From NCBI GenBank assembly GCA_964484675.1, contig CAZAFC010000006.1, positions 21,793-85,792 on the forward strand: DNA of 64,000 nucleotides, read 5' to 3'. Shown here in pieces: positions 1-7,514 of the stretch. Both the position numbers and the translations under genes were made by a program. Origin of the DNA: CAZAFC01 sp964484675. GTDB lineage: Bacteria > Patescibacteriota > Saccharimonadia > Saccharimonadales > UBA4665. Every line of letters begins with the position of its first letter. Position 1 is the first letter of the stretch. The notes beneath the pieces were generated by a model, which had not been told where the DNA came from, made no database searches, and saw nothing but the letters and a program-made list of their open reading frames with translations.

Positions 1-93
1 GCGCGTGCGTACCGTCACAATTCGGCGACTGCTCGTCTGCACCCCGATGATCGCGTGCAGCATCGCCGCAAGCATCGCCCACAGCCACATCAT
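1..93 (-). CDS. partial CDS, N-terminus of unknown hydrophobic protein
   Basis: A leftward reading frame runs off the window edge after 31 codons. It begins with two ATG codons (93 and 90). A strong AAGGAG Shine-Dalgarno sits 6 bases upstream of the first. The first 18 residues are very hydrophobic (MMWLWAMLAAMLHAIIGV), fitting a signal peptide or membrane helix. Codons are mostly C- or G-ending. Its leader contains a 10-bp perfect hairpin (110-159). I do not recognise the product. The frame is too short to judge well; the ribosome site is the main support. Confidence 0.45.
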   Translation of the reverse strand, partial: MMWLWAMLAAMLHAIIGVQTSSRRIVTVRTR

Positions 94-109
94 CTGACAC
101 TCCTTCGTC

Positions 110-159
110 GCTCTTTCCGGCCCGTGCCACCAGGCCCCGCGCACGCGGTCGGAAAGAGC
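110..159 (-). promoter_or_regulatory. 5'-leader hairpin of the partial gene
   Basis: Perfect 10-bp inverted repeat, 110-119 against 150-159 (GCTCTTTCCG/CGGAAAGAGC), with further GC-rich pairing possible in the loop. On the minus strand a -10-like GATAAT (170-165) would place the transcript start close to 158, so the mRNA would begin at the base of this hairpin. It lies 16 bases upstream of the start codon and could shield the 5' end or modulate translation. The promoter has no good -35 box. Confidence 0.45.
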
Positions 160-184
160 TTCGAATTATCATGAATCTTTACCC

Positions 185-204
185 AAAAAACGCACCCATG
201 CGTT
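185..204 (-). terminator. intrinsic terminator of the small 30-codon unit
   Basis: On the minus strand a short stem AACGCA/TGCGTT with a TGGG loop runs directly into six T residues (190-185). This is a classical, if short, intrinsic terminator. It closes the transcription unit that starts from the promoter at 507-535 and carries the 30-codon frame at 294-386. Confidence 0.5.
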
Positions 205-293
205 CAATTGCAGTCAGGTGCATTTTTATGACTTTTGTTCGCCCGTGTTAGCCGGCAAAGCGTCTTCTTCCTAAAACACTTTGCGGAATCGCG

Positions 294-386
294 CTAATAC
301 GTCAGAAATTCGCGCCAATTCGGGCGACGAACGGCAACCGCCACGCGCGCTGGGCGCGAAGCGATAATCTTGATTTTGACCGGCAT
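294..386 (-). CDS. small basic 30-aa protein (candidate)
   Basis: An ATG with an ideal GGAGG Shine-Dalgarno 5 bases upstream opens a 30-codon frame ending in TAG. The peptide is basic (two Lys, five Arg). It starts MPVKIKIIASRPARV and ends in an aromatic/acidic tail (NWREFLTY). The frame sits inside a compact unit with a consensus promoter about 120 bases upstream and a terminator about 90 bases downstream. No family is recognised. The alternative is a structured non-coding RNA in which the frame is incidental, but the quality of the ribosome site argues for translation. Confidence 0.45.
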   Translation of the reverse strand: MPVKIKIIASRPARVAVAVRRPNWREFLTY

Positions 387-506
387 GGACACCTCCAATA
401 TGCTCGGCTAATTGTCCGCAATATGCGGTAACGATCGCCGAACACAAGCCTTTGTTTTAATGTTTTTGTCTCACACGAGGTCTCGCATTCTCGTAGAAGT
501 GAGGTT

Positions 507-535
507 ATTGTAGCGAACTTGATTATGCTTGTCAA
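507..535 (-). promoter_or_regulatory. consensus sigma70-type promoter
   Basis: On the minus strand TTGACA (535-530) is followed after 17 bases by TACAAT (512-507). This is essentially the housekeeping consensus and the best promoter seen in the window. Transcription would start near 500 and run leftward through the 30-codon frame to the terminator at 185-204, giving an RNA of roughly 315 nt. Confidence 0.7.
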
Positions 536-572
536 GTTTGCGGCCCGGCTGGCTGTCCGCTTGCCGGATCAT

Positions 573-2381
573 TCATGCCGCCAGACCAAAAACGAGGTGG
601 CCGAGCTGCTGGGATTTGACTGCGCCTTCACCCCTGACGGTTGGCTCGGCTGGCCCGGATTGTATGTTACCCTCCGATTCTTCATCATTGCCTTTTGTGG
701 CGGCCGGCTCGGCCCTAACTGGCAGCGTGGCTGCTACTTGTGGCTTGGTCTGAGCTGGAGCCGCCTCTTGTCGCACGGCCTTACGAGCTTCGGCACGGGC
801 TCGCGAACCGCCGTCGCCCTTCGACACGACCACACCATCGACAACTTTGGCGTGGCAATCATCACATTCAATCCGACGGGCGCAGGGGTCAATATAGACT
901 TTTGCTCTGCAATACGGACAATGTCCGTGCTTCTTTTTGCCGGATTCCAGATCATCACTATCTTTGTCGGCGCCAAAATCAAATGGGCTTGCCAAGTCAT
1001 CCCCGCTTCTGAGTCGTATGGGGCACGAGCCCGAGGTATCGAGTCGAATCGCCTGACGGGTGGCTGCTTCGGCACGGGCAGCATCCCCTTGCGCCAGAAA
1101 GAAACGTGCTTGGTTAATTTCGAGTGCCGCCTTGCTACCAAACACCCGGGTGTCAAGCGTCACATCCTGGACGGCGCGACGAACACACGCCTCGGCCGAA
1201 AGCTTATCGAGCAGACGAATGGCGTCCATGGGCTCGATCAACAGCGAGGCGCTGGCCTCAAGTCGCTTGGCAACGTCTTGCACTATGTCGTCGAATTGTG
1301 CCGCCAACGCCAACCGCTCGCGAGCATAAGCCTGGTAATTTTGCCGCGGTTCGGCCAATCCGTAGAATGTGCCCTCAGCCGCGTCGTCGAACCACTCAAC
1401 CAACGTTTCCACCCCAGTGATCTCGCTCTTTGGAATAAGCACCGCCTGTCCGATCATTTCTGTGCCATCGCTCGTATTCAGCCGAATACCACGGCACGCA
1501 GCAAGCTGGCGTATGGCGGCGATGTCATGGCGCGGGCTATCGGGCGTCTTTTTGCCAGCGACCAACGCCGTCTCCAAGGTAACGTCGTTGCCATTGGCGC
1601 CCAAAAGCTGGATGGAGCACGTTTCGGTATCAGTATAAAACCGATACTCCTGCTTCTCTGTCTCCGACATCGTCGTGCTGGCTGGCGAAAAAACCGCCAA
1701 ATCGTAGTGCTCGGTAATGCCAGCAGCGTGCAACGCTTCGAACAGCATGATATTGCCGAGTTCATGCTTGCTGCGGCGCATCATCTCCGGGATGAGCTCT
1801 GTTTCTTGCAGCGTATTTCGGTGCAGATCATGCATGATGCGGCCATTTTGTTGGAGCCGGCCAGCACCAATACTCAGTTGCACGCGCGTTTGGTGCTTGG
1901 CCTTGAATAATCGCTCGGCGATATCTGTGGCCACATTGTTGCGAACGACTTGCTTGCTTTGCAAATCGCCCAAAGCGGCCAGCTGGATAGCCGCAAGTAA
2001 CGTGGACTCATTGGTCGTACATTCTTTCGATGCAGCCGAGCTGGCACGCTCGCCACGAATCGCGACGCCACCCAAGAATGTCAACGTGCGAAGCCGCGCC
2101 AGCTCAGCCAATTCAGGAAAGGCTTCGCTCGGACGCAGCCAGGTATGAGCGTCTGATCTTGACTCCGGCTCCTGATGATTGGCGACGGGCAAGCGCCCCG
2201 TCTCGGTCTCTGGCGGAGTGGCATCCAAAGAATATTGCACACTCCCGAAGACACGCTCCGGCGGCAGCTCATATGCACCAATCGGCAGAGCCGGCTCAAG
2301 CGCGATCAACGTCGGAGCAAGCGGCTCTTGCATCCGCATCGATTGCCCCATAAACAGTGTCGTTTCCCTCATCCGCATCAT
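573..2381 (-). CDS. hypothetical protein with C-terminal zinc ribbon
   Basis: A 602-aa protein from the ATG at 2381, which has an AGGG element six bases upstream. A TTG at 2417 would add 12 residues but has no better site. Most of the chain shows no motif I recognise. Around residues 488-510 there is a zinc ribbon with two CxxC pairs (CPYC ... CDDC). A charged, Ala/Pro-rich, probably disordered tail of about 90 residues follows. Soluble; no signal peptide or membrane helix. It lies downstream of the LexA-like and GtrA genes on the same strand, with a gap of about 290 bases. A long opposite-strand frame over the same DNA looks like a shadow. Function unknown; a nucleic-acid or protein-binding role would be a guess from the ribbon. 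Confidence 0.75.
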   Translation of the reverse strand: MMRMRETTLFMGQSMRMQEPLAPTLIALEPALPIGAYELPPERVFGSVQYSLDATPPETETGRLPVANHQEPESRSDAHTWLRPSEAFPELAELARLRTLTFLGGVAIRGERASSAASKECTTNESTLLAAIQLAALGDLQSKQVVRNNVATDIAERLFKAKHQTRVQLSIGAGRLQQNGRIMHDLHRNTLQETELIPEMMRRSKHELGNIMLFEALHAAGITEHYDLAVFSPASTTMSETEKQEYRFYTDTETCSIQLLGANGNDVTLETALVAGKKTPDSPRHDIAAIRQLAACRGIRLNTSDGTEMIGQAVLIPKSEITGVETLVEWFDDAAEGTFYGLAEPRQNYQAYARERLALAAQFDDIVQDVAKRLEASASLLIEPMDAIRLLDKLSAEACVRRAVQDVTLDTRVFGSKAALEINQARFFLAQGDAARAEAATRQAIRLDTSGSCPIRLRSGDDLASPFDFGADKDSDDLESGKKKHGHCPYCRAKVYIDPCARRIECDDCHAKVVDGVVVSKGDGGSRARAEARKAVRQEAAPAQTKPQVAATLPVRAEPAATKGNDEESEGNIQSGPAEPTVRGEGAVKSQQLGHLVFGLAA

Positions 2382-2669
2382 ACAAAAACCCTGTCCGAGA
2401 GAGTGGGCGGGTGGCAACTTTGGTGCACGAAAACGGCCGCTTGCCCTGCTCGGAGCTCACGAAACAACGCAGGGTCGGGCTTGTCACCTCTGTGTACGTT
2501 CTTACGAAGAACTTCAACAGGAATGCATCACCGTTGCGGCACAGCGCCGGATTCATACCGGCTTCCAGCTTTGTTTTGTTAACTGACTGTATCGTAGCAC
2601 GTTTGAAGCGCGATATGTGGTGTTATTTTGCCAACAAAAAACACTAGCGAAACGCGCCTCGTCGGTATT

Positions 2670-3200
2670 TTATGCGGTCGGGCGATCTTGTGCCTGCCGC
2701 AGGCGCAGCTTGAGCTCGCCGAGTCGCGGCACGAAGCTTTGCGCGGCGCCTTCAAGACCAAGTACCCTGAGCGCACCAACGAGAATGTGCAGCTGGTCGA
2801 ACCACTCGGCCGGCACATCCAGCGCATGCTCGGCCTCGGCAAATTGCTGCTCCACTTTCTCGACCAGCCACTTTTCTTCGGTGGGCCGCACGGCATTGGT
2901 GACAAACTTTGGCGGCGCCCCAGGCTCGGCCGAAGCCGCATGCAGCTGAACCACCTCAAGCGAGCGCGCCGAACGATCGCGCTTGCGCAAATGCCCACGC
3001 CGAATCAGATTGTTCACATGTAGCGCCACCGTCGCCACCGACGTGTATTGCAAGCCGTTCATAATCTCGCGGTAGCTCGGGCTATAGCCATGCGCCACAA
3101 TAAACTGCTCAATAAACGTCAGCAGTTCGCGCTGTTTTTTGGTCGGTCGGACACTCGCCAGATCCGGCTGCTCCACTTTTGTCGTCTGTTGCTCAGGCAT
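2670..3200 (-). CDS. LexA-type winged-helix DNA-binding protein lacking the S24 protease domain
   Basis: A 176-aa protein with a strong AAGGAG ribosome site. Residues about 18-90 match the LexA N-terminal DNA-binding domain (TKKQRELLTFIEQFIVAHGYSP, then PSYREI and the VATVALHVNNL recognition-helix region, then GHLRK). The remaining 90 residues lack the Ala-Gly cleavage site and the Ser/Lys dyad of LexA and form a predicted helical, charged domain. It should bind an operator but cannot self-cleave in the LexA way, so if it controls DNA-damage genes it needs another switch. It follows the GtrA gene after 3 bases and probably shares its promoter. Confidence 0.8.
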   Translation of the reverse strand: MPEQQTTKVEQPDLASVRPTKKQRELLTFIEQFIVAHGYSPSYREIMNGLQYTSVATVALHVNNLIRRGHLRKRDRSARSLEVVQLHAASAEPGAPPKFVTNAVRPTEEKWLVEKVEQQFAEAEHALDVPAEWFDQLHILVGALRVLGLEGAAQSFVPRLGELKLRLRQAQDRPTA

Positions 3201-3203
3201 GGT

Positions 3204-3665
3204 TCACTCTCCTTGCGCCACATTATTGCTTCGAAACACCCAAAATCGATACCACAAATAATTCCACACGGTGAAAAATCCCGACGAAACGAACAAGCCA
3301 AGATACGGCGTCACACCGAGCGACTTGAGGCCACCGACAATCGCGTAGTCGATACCGAAATTGACGGCCGTAATCAGTGCATAGCGGCCAGCGGCGCGCG
3401 CCTCGTGGTGCTTGAGCTGCTTGCTCGCGAACGCCCAATAGCGCTGGAGCAGGTAATTCAGCGTCCAGCCTACGACGTCGGCAAGCATTTTGGCCGGCCA
3501 CCAACGCCAATGCAACCAGCCATAGCACAGCGCAAACGTCGCGTAGCCCGACCAAAAGTACGAGCTGCCCGCCACAAAATACGCCGCGAACTGCCGCATA
3601 TCGCGCCGGTTCACCCGACTCAACTGCGCCAGAATCTCTCTCGAACGTTTAGCGAACAAATGCAT
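3204..3665 (-). CDS. GtrA family membrane protein
   Basis: A 153-aa protein with four predicted membrane helices in the GtrA arrangement. Typical features are F-A-Y-F-V-A-G near residue 26, the N-Y-L-L-Q-R-Y-W-A-F segment near 70 and a closing W-N-Y-L-W-Y-R-F-W-V-F near 135. GtrA proteins are thought to flip undecaprenyl-phosphate-linked sugars made by a partner GT2 enzyme. There is no partner directly beside it, unlike the GtrA genes at 10198 and 16109. A TATACT -10 hexamer ends 8 bases before the start codon, so the operon mRNA is probably leaderless. Confidence 0.85.
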   Translation of the reverse strand: MHLFAKRSREILAQLSRVNRRDMRQFAAYFVAGSSYFWSGYATFALCYGWLHWRWWPAKMLADVVGWTLNYLLQRYWAFASKQLKHHEARAAGRYALITAVNFGIDYAIVGGLKSLGVTPYLGLFVSSGFFTVWNYLWYRFWVFRSNNVAQGE

Positions 3666-3673
3666 GTCTTATA

Positions 3674-3679
3674 AGTATA
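3674..3679 (-). promoter_or_regulatory. -10 box of a leaderless promoter (gtrA operon)
   Basis: TATACT on the minus strand (3679-3674), separated by 8 bases from the ATG at 3665. There is no Shine-Dalgarno in the gap. Transcription would start at or within a base or two of the start codon. Confidence 0.5.
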
Positions 3680-3836
3680 GACCAGGTGAATATGTATGCA
3701 AATAAGCTGGACCAGCGAGCCTCGTGATCTGGCCCATGCGCGTAAAACTCGCTCGCTCGCGCCATCGTTTTATGCGGCAAACACAGTACACGGGGCACTC
3801 ATTAGATAATTGCCAGATACCCGTTCCTCGGCGACA

Positions 3837-3884
3837 TTGTTATGTGTGTATGTTATGTGTTACAATAGTGCGTCTCTTCGAGAC
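3837..3884 (+). promoter_or_regulatory. promoter and 5'-terminal hairpin of the 3926 gene
   Basis: TTGTTA (3837-3842), an 18-base spacer and TACAAT (3861-3866) form a good promoter. The expected start near 3872-3873 coincides with the base of a hairpin GTCTC-TTC-GAGAC (3872-3884). The mRNA would therefore begin with a stem-loop, as suggested for the partial gene at the window start. About 40 bases of leader follow before the ATG. The rest of 3666-3836 shows no gene. Confidence 0.55.
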
Positions 3885-3925
3885 AGCCATAGCTCGTCGG
3901 TACTACCTCGAGAAAGGCACCAATC

Positions 3926-4312
3926 ATGCACATCTCGCCGCCAGCGTTCAGGGTCGTGCGCAACCCGCAAGGTTACCGACACTGCGTGCCGGCCTCAGCT
4001 ACATCATGGCAGAAGGAGTGGATCCCCAACGCCGCTGAGCTCGCGAGTGTCGAACCCGATCCGGACATGCTCGCGCTGCCGACCTACGCCGACTCCACCA
4101 GTCGGCTCGTGGCCGAGATCGTCCGGGCGATCTTCTGCAACCGCGCGATGCTGCTCAACGGCGAACCCCTGTACTTGCCCTGCCTCAAGGACAACCCTGA
4201 CGCCTCGACCGTCATGAAGGCCTTCGTCGACAAGGGCTGGCAGGTCACCGAGACCGACGGAGTACCGCAGATCGCGGTCGTGCTGAGCGACGAGCTGTGC
4301 GCAGCCCGGTAA
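3926..4312 (+). CDS. hypothetical 128-aa protein, isolated gene
   Basis: The frame starts at ATG 3926 with a GAGAAAGGC purine-rich ribosome site 7 bases upstream; the gene at 7515 has the same nine bases at nearly the same distance. The protein is soluble, acidic in its first half and has no motif I recognise. The middle (about 62-85) is an amphipathic stretch ending in GEPLYLPCL. Codons are strongly C/G-ending (GTC, CTC, GAC, ATC), unlike the mixed usage of the polysaccharide genes next to it. It is transcribed alone from its own promoter, between two convergent or divergent units. This looks like an acquired single gene; function unknown. Confidence 0.7.
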   Translation: MHISPPAFRVVRNPQGYRHCVPASATSWQKEWIPNAAELASVEPDPDMLALPTYADSTSRLVAEIVRAIFCNRAMLLNGEPLYLPCLKDNPDASTVMKAFVDKGWQVTETDGVPQIAVVLSDELCAAR

Positions 4313-4350
4313 GCCTGCTACTCGCGGTGCGCTAACAAGCACCTCGGGTC

Positions 4351-4430
4351 GTGAGCTAGGCTCACCAAATCTCTGCCGGCGATTGCTTGTACAAGGACGC
4401 ATTTCTGCGCCCAAAAAGCACTCGCCGGCA
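4351..4430 (+). terminator. inverted repeats downstream of the 3926 gene
   Basis: Two perfect inverted repeats follow the stop codon. The first is GTGAGC-tag-GCTCAC (4351-4365). The second is a 9-bp pair TGCCGGCGA/TCGCCGGCA (4374-4382 with 4422-4430) enclosing smaller hairpins. Neither is followed by a T-run, so factor-independent termination is not certain. They probably stabilise or end the upstream transcript. Confidence 0.4.
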
Positions 4431-4476
4431 CCCCCCACACTTCGCTATAAACTGCCGTTTTTCGGCGGAACAATGA

Positions 4477-4482
4477 TACAAT
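4477..4482 (+). promoter_or_regulatory. -10 box upstream of the sugar-phosphate transferase gene
   Basis: TACAAT 12 bases before the ATG at 4495, with a GAGG ribosome site in between. This gives a very short leader. No clear -35 box. It is the likely promoter of the first polysaccharide gene pair. Confidence 0.4.
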
Positions 4483-4494
4483 CGAGGTACTCAT

Positions 4495-5943
4495 ATGAAG
4501 AATAACGCTTCGCTTGTGTACAATGCTTGCTTGATCGTCGGGGATTTTTTGGCGCTCGTGGCGGCATTCGTGGCAGCCTACATTTTGCGGGTCAAGCTCG
4601 ATCCGGCGCCGCTGCTCGTTCAGATTCACGCGCTCACGTACCTCGGTATTTTTCTCACCGTACTGCCGTTTTGGATTCTAATCTTCGCGCTGCTGGGTTT
4701 ATATGACAGTCGCATTTATGAGCAACGATTTAAGGAATTTGGGCGGCTGCTCGTCGGCTCATTCATTGGACTGCTGGTGCTGGTATTTTGGAATTTTGTG
4801 TCTAAGACGCCGATTTTTCCGGCTCGGCTGGTGCCAATTTACGGCTTTGGCTTTGGATTTGCCTTCTTGGTTTTGTTTCGAAACACCGCGCGGTTTCTGC
4901 GCACACAGCTGTTTGAGTACGGCATCGGGCTGACCAAGATCGTCATCATCGGCAATACGCCGATGACCGCCGAATTCGTCAATAGCCTGGCTAATAGTCG
5001 GCGCTCCGGCTACAAAATCATGGCCGTCATCGGTGGCAAGCGCCGCATTGGCAAACACCCGTTGCTCACCTACGCCACGTTTCAACAATTTTTGCAAAGC
5101 AATCCGCTCGAATTTCACAGCATTATTCAAACCGAGCTGTACGCCGATGAAGCCAGGAACGCCGAGATTCTCACCTACGCGCAAGAACACCACGTGGGCT
5201 ACCGATTTGTGCCGGGTAATACCGAGCTGTTTGTCGGCAATCTTGAGGTGGAACTGTTCCGCTCTGGCGTGCCCGTGATTACCGTGCACCAAACAGCGCT
5301 GTTCGGCTGGGGCCGGATCGTCAAACGGCTCAACGATATTTGTTTAGGCAGCCTGCTTGTGGTACTCACCTCGCCGCTGATGCTGGCGATTGCTACCGCG
5401 ATCAAGCTCAGCGATCCGCGCGCGCCGGTACTATATCGTGCCAAGCGGCTGACGCGGTTCGGCACAACCATTTACGTGCTCAAATTCCGCTCGATGAAAC
5501 GCGCGTTCAATAACATCACGCCAGAAGAAGGCTTCGCCAAGCTGGGCAAGCCGGAACTCATCAAAAAATATCGCGCCGGTGGCGATCAGCTGGCGCACGA
5601 TCCGCGCATTAGCCGCATCGGCCGATTTATCCGCGCTGCCAGCCTGGACGAGCTGCCACAGTTGCTCAATGTTGTCCGCGGTGACATCAGCCTGGTCGGG
5701 CCGCGCGCGCTCGACGTGTATGAAATCGAGCAATATTCCAAGAAGAATCTCATTTTGAGCGTCAAATCGGGACTCACCAGCCTAGCCGTGGTGTCCGGCC
5801 GCACTGGCATCAGCTTTGAGGAGCGGCGCAAGCTCGACCTCTATTACGCGCAGAACTGGAGCGTGTGGCTGGACATTATCATCGTGATCAAAACTGTGCG
5901 CGTGGTGTTTGGGCGGCTAACGCGAAAAGGCGCGCGCTACTAG
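4495..5943 (+). CDS. polyprenyl-phosphate sugar-1-phosphate transferase (WcaJ/WbaP type)
   Basis: A 482-aa initiating enzyme of surface-polysaccharide synthesis. It moves a sugar phosphate from a nucleotide sugar to undecaprenyl phosphate at the inner face of the membrane. The N-terminal third has about four membrane helices. A CoA-binding-like cytoplasmic domain with IVIIGNTPM follows (about residues 143-240). Then comes a membrane re-entrant helix and the bacterial sugar transferase domain from about residue 277. This contains the FRSM segment, the ASLDELPQLLNVVRGDISLV motif and the GPRA loop. Length is normal. It opens the rightward part of the polysaccharide cluster, and the next gene is a glycosyltransferase. 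The sugar cannot be told from sequence. Confidence 0.9.
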   Translation: MKNNASLVYNACLIVGDFLALVAAFVAAYILRVKLDPAPLLVQIHALTYLGIFLTVLPFWILIFALLGLYDSRIYEQRFKEFGRLLVGSFIGLLVLVFWNFVSKTPIFPARLVPIYGFGFGFAFLVLFRNTARFLRTQLFEYGIGLTKIVIIGNTPMTAEFVNSLANSRRSGYKIMAVIGGKRRIGKHPLLTYATFQQFLQSNPLEFHSIIQTELYADEARNAEILTYAQEHHVGYRFVPGNTELFVGNLEVELFRSGVPVITVHQTALFGWGRIVKRLNDICLGSLLVVLTSPLMLAIATAIKLSDPRAPVLYRAKRLTRFGTTIYVLKFRSMKRAFNNITPEEGFAKLGKPELIKKYRAGGDQLAHDPRISRIGRFIRAASLDELPQLLNVVRGDISLVGPRALDVYEIEQYSKKNLILSVKSGLTSLAVVSGRTGISFEERRKLDLYYAQNWSVWLDIIIVIKTVRVVFGRLTRKGARY

Positions 5944-5950
5944 GCACATC

Positions 5951-7237
5951 ATGGCGCGCTCGCAAAAATCACTCATTTCGGCCACAGCAAGCCCTGTTAC
6001 AAGCAGGGCCAAGCAATCGAGCGGAGCAGTTCGAGGTTTGGGCCAGATTTCAGCCCCGCCCAAACCGACAATGCCAAGTGCGCCAACGCCCAGGCTGCCC
6101 AATAATCTCCAAGGTCTGAAGGTTGCGATCGTCCACGATTGGCTGGTCGGTGGCGGCGCCGAGCGCGTGGTGGCCGAGCTGCACAAGCTCTTTCCGGAAG
6201 CGCCCATCTACACTTCCTATTGCACACCGGAATGGCGTGAGCGGCTTGACAACAAAGTTATCACCGGCTGGCTGCAACATTTCGGGCGATTACGAAAGTT
6301 CATGGGCCTTGGCCGAATCTGGTGGTTCACGCGCTTAGATTTTTCGGCCTACGATCTGGTGATTAGCAGCTCGGGCGCCGAGGCCAAAGGTATCCGCGTG
6401 CCGAAAAATACACTACATGTGAACTATTGCCACGCGCCCACGCACTATTACTGGAGTCGCTACGACGAATATATGGCGCACCCAGGGTTCGGCGTGCTCG
6501 ACCCCTTGGCGCGCTTCGGTCTCCGCTTGCTGGTCGCGCCGCTGCGCCGCTGGGACTACAAAGCCGCTCAGCGCCCCGACCTGATGCTCGCCAACTCCAC
6601 GCACATTCAGGCCGAGATCAAAAAATACTACCGCCGCGACGCCGAAGTACTATTTCCACCGGTCGATACGTCGCGGTTTCAGGGCAAAACTTCAGCAAAT
6701 AAGCGCCATGGCTTTGTCATCGTGGGGCGGCAAACGCCGTACAAGCGCGTTGATCTCGCCGTTGCAGCCTGCACGAAGCTTGGTCTGCCGCTCACTGTGG
6801 TTGGCAACGGCCCCGACCACCAACGATTGCGCGCCATGGCCGGCCCGAGCATTACGTTCGTCGCCGATGCTACTGACGCCGATGTCGTCCGATATTTTCA
6901 GTCCGCCGAGGCATTTATTTTTCCGCTGATTGATGACTTCGGCGTTGTATCGCTGGAGTCGTTGGCGGCCGGAACACCGATCATCGCCCTGCACGGCGGC
7001 GGTGCGCTCGACTACGTCGTGCCTGGCAAAACCGGCGAATTCTTCGCAGAGCAAACTGTCGATTCGCTCTGCGAAGCCCTCAAAACATTTCAGCCAGAAA
7101 AGTACGATCACGCCGCCATTCGTGAGGCCGCCCAAGCCTTCTCGCCCGAACACTTCGACCAAAAACTCCTCGATTTTTTATCAGCAGCCCTTAAAAAAGA
7201 TAAGCGAACTCCTAGACAGCCGGGCGCTCAGCAGTAA
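5951..7237 (+). CDS. glycosyltransferase family 4 (GT-B)
   Basis: A 428-aa retaining glycosyltransferase of the GT-B fold. The N-terminal domain begins KVAIVHDWLVGGGAERVV, the usual glycine-rich acceptor-site loop. The C-terminal domain carries the nucleotide-sugar signature EX7E (FGVVSLESLAAGTPII, then GGALDYV). The first 55 residues are Pro/Ser-rich and look non-globular, so translation may start later, for instance at the Met near 6071; no strong ribosome site decides it. It follows the sugar-phosphate transferase by 7 bases and probably adds the second sugar. Confidence 0.85.
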   Translation: MARSQKSLISATASPVTSRAKQSSGAVRGLGQISAPPKPTMPSAPTPRLPNNLQGLKVAIVHDWLVGGGAERVVAELHKLFPEAPIYTSYCTPEWRERLDNKVITGWLQHFGRLRKFMGLGRIWWFTRLDFSAYDLVISSSGAEAKGIRVPKNTLHVNYCHAPTHYYWSRYDEYMAHPGFGVLDPLARFGLRLLVAPLRRWDYKAAQRPDLMLANSTHIQAEIKKYYRRDAEVLFPPVDTSRFQGKTSANKRHGFVIVGRQTPYKRVDLAVAACTKLGLPLTVVGNGPDHQRLRAMAGPSITFVADATDADVVRYFQSAEAFIFPLIDDFGVVSLESLAAGTPIIALHGGGALDYVVPGKTGEFFAEQTVDSLCEALKTFQPEKYDHAAIREAAQAFSPEHFDQKLLDFLSAALKKDKRTPRQPGAQQ

Positions 7238-7305
7238 GGTGTCCTGGCGTCGCCAATTCAAGGATACGACCGCCTAAATTTCAGCGCGAGACAGTAGTGC
7301 CAAGC

Positions 7306-7334
7306 TTGTATAAAACCAATAAATATGATATTGT
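7306..7334 (+). promoter_or_regulatory. promoter of the ribozyme-tailed unit
   Basis: TTGTAT (7306-7311), a 17-base spacer and TATTGT (7329-7334) on the plus strand. Transcription would start near 7341, leaving a leader of about 170 bases that contains the arm at 7376-7388 and the large hairpin at 7390-7446. No protein-coding frame of interest lies in 7238-7514. Confidence 0.5.
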
Positions 7335-7375
7335 ATGTGTAAGCTTTGGGAGCAAAACCTCGAGGCACGCACCTG

Positions 7376-7388
7376 CGTAAACAGATAC
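7376..7388 (+). repeat. 5' arm of a long-range inverted repeat
   Basis: These 13 bases (CGTAAACAGATAC) can pair along their whole length with GTATCTGTTTGCG at 8250-8262, with a single G-U wobble in RNA. The two arms are about 860 bases apart and bracket the gene at 7515-8162. The 3' arm ends three bases before the hammerhead ribozyme and the 5' arm ends one base before the 18-bp hairpin. Confidence 0.6.
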
Positions 7389-7389
7389 A

Positions 7390-7446
7390 ACACAAGTTGA
7401 GGTTTGTGCGCTTACACCCAAAAAGCATACAAACCTCAACTTGTGT
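7390..7446 (+). promoter_or_regulatory. large 5'-leader hairpin
   Basis: Perfect 18-bp inverted repeat: 7390-7407 (ACACAAGTTGAGGTTTGT) pairs with 7429-7446, with a 21-base loop. It is not followed by a T-run, so it is not a terminator of the upstream glycosyltransferase gene. A smaller perfect hairpin CCAAGCT-t-AGCTTGG follows at 7467-7481. Both lie in the untranslated leader of the 7515 gene, ending about 34 bases before its start codon. Confidence 0.75.
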
Positions 7447-7514
7447 CTCACACCGAGAGATACAGTCCAAGCTTAGCTTGGCGAGCATCCCGCTCTGAGG
7501 AGAAAGGCTGAACC

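Noticed and set aside
519..1910. 463-codon plus-strand frame opposite the zinc-ribbon gene
   Set aside because: Its TTG start overlaps the minus-strand promoter, it has no ribosome site and its residues look random, while the minus-strand frame has a zinc ribbon and normal composition.
7240..7375. Second hammerhead upstream of the 7515 gene, as in retrozymes
   Set aside because: No CTGANGA/GAAA core pair is present in this stretch on either strand.
7390..7446. Terminator of the upstream glycosyltransferase gene
   Set aside because: The 18-bp hairpin lacks a T-run and lies downstream of a good promoter, so it belongs to the leader of the next gene.
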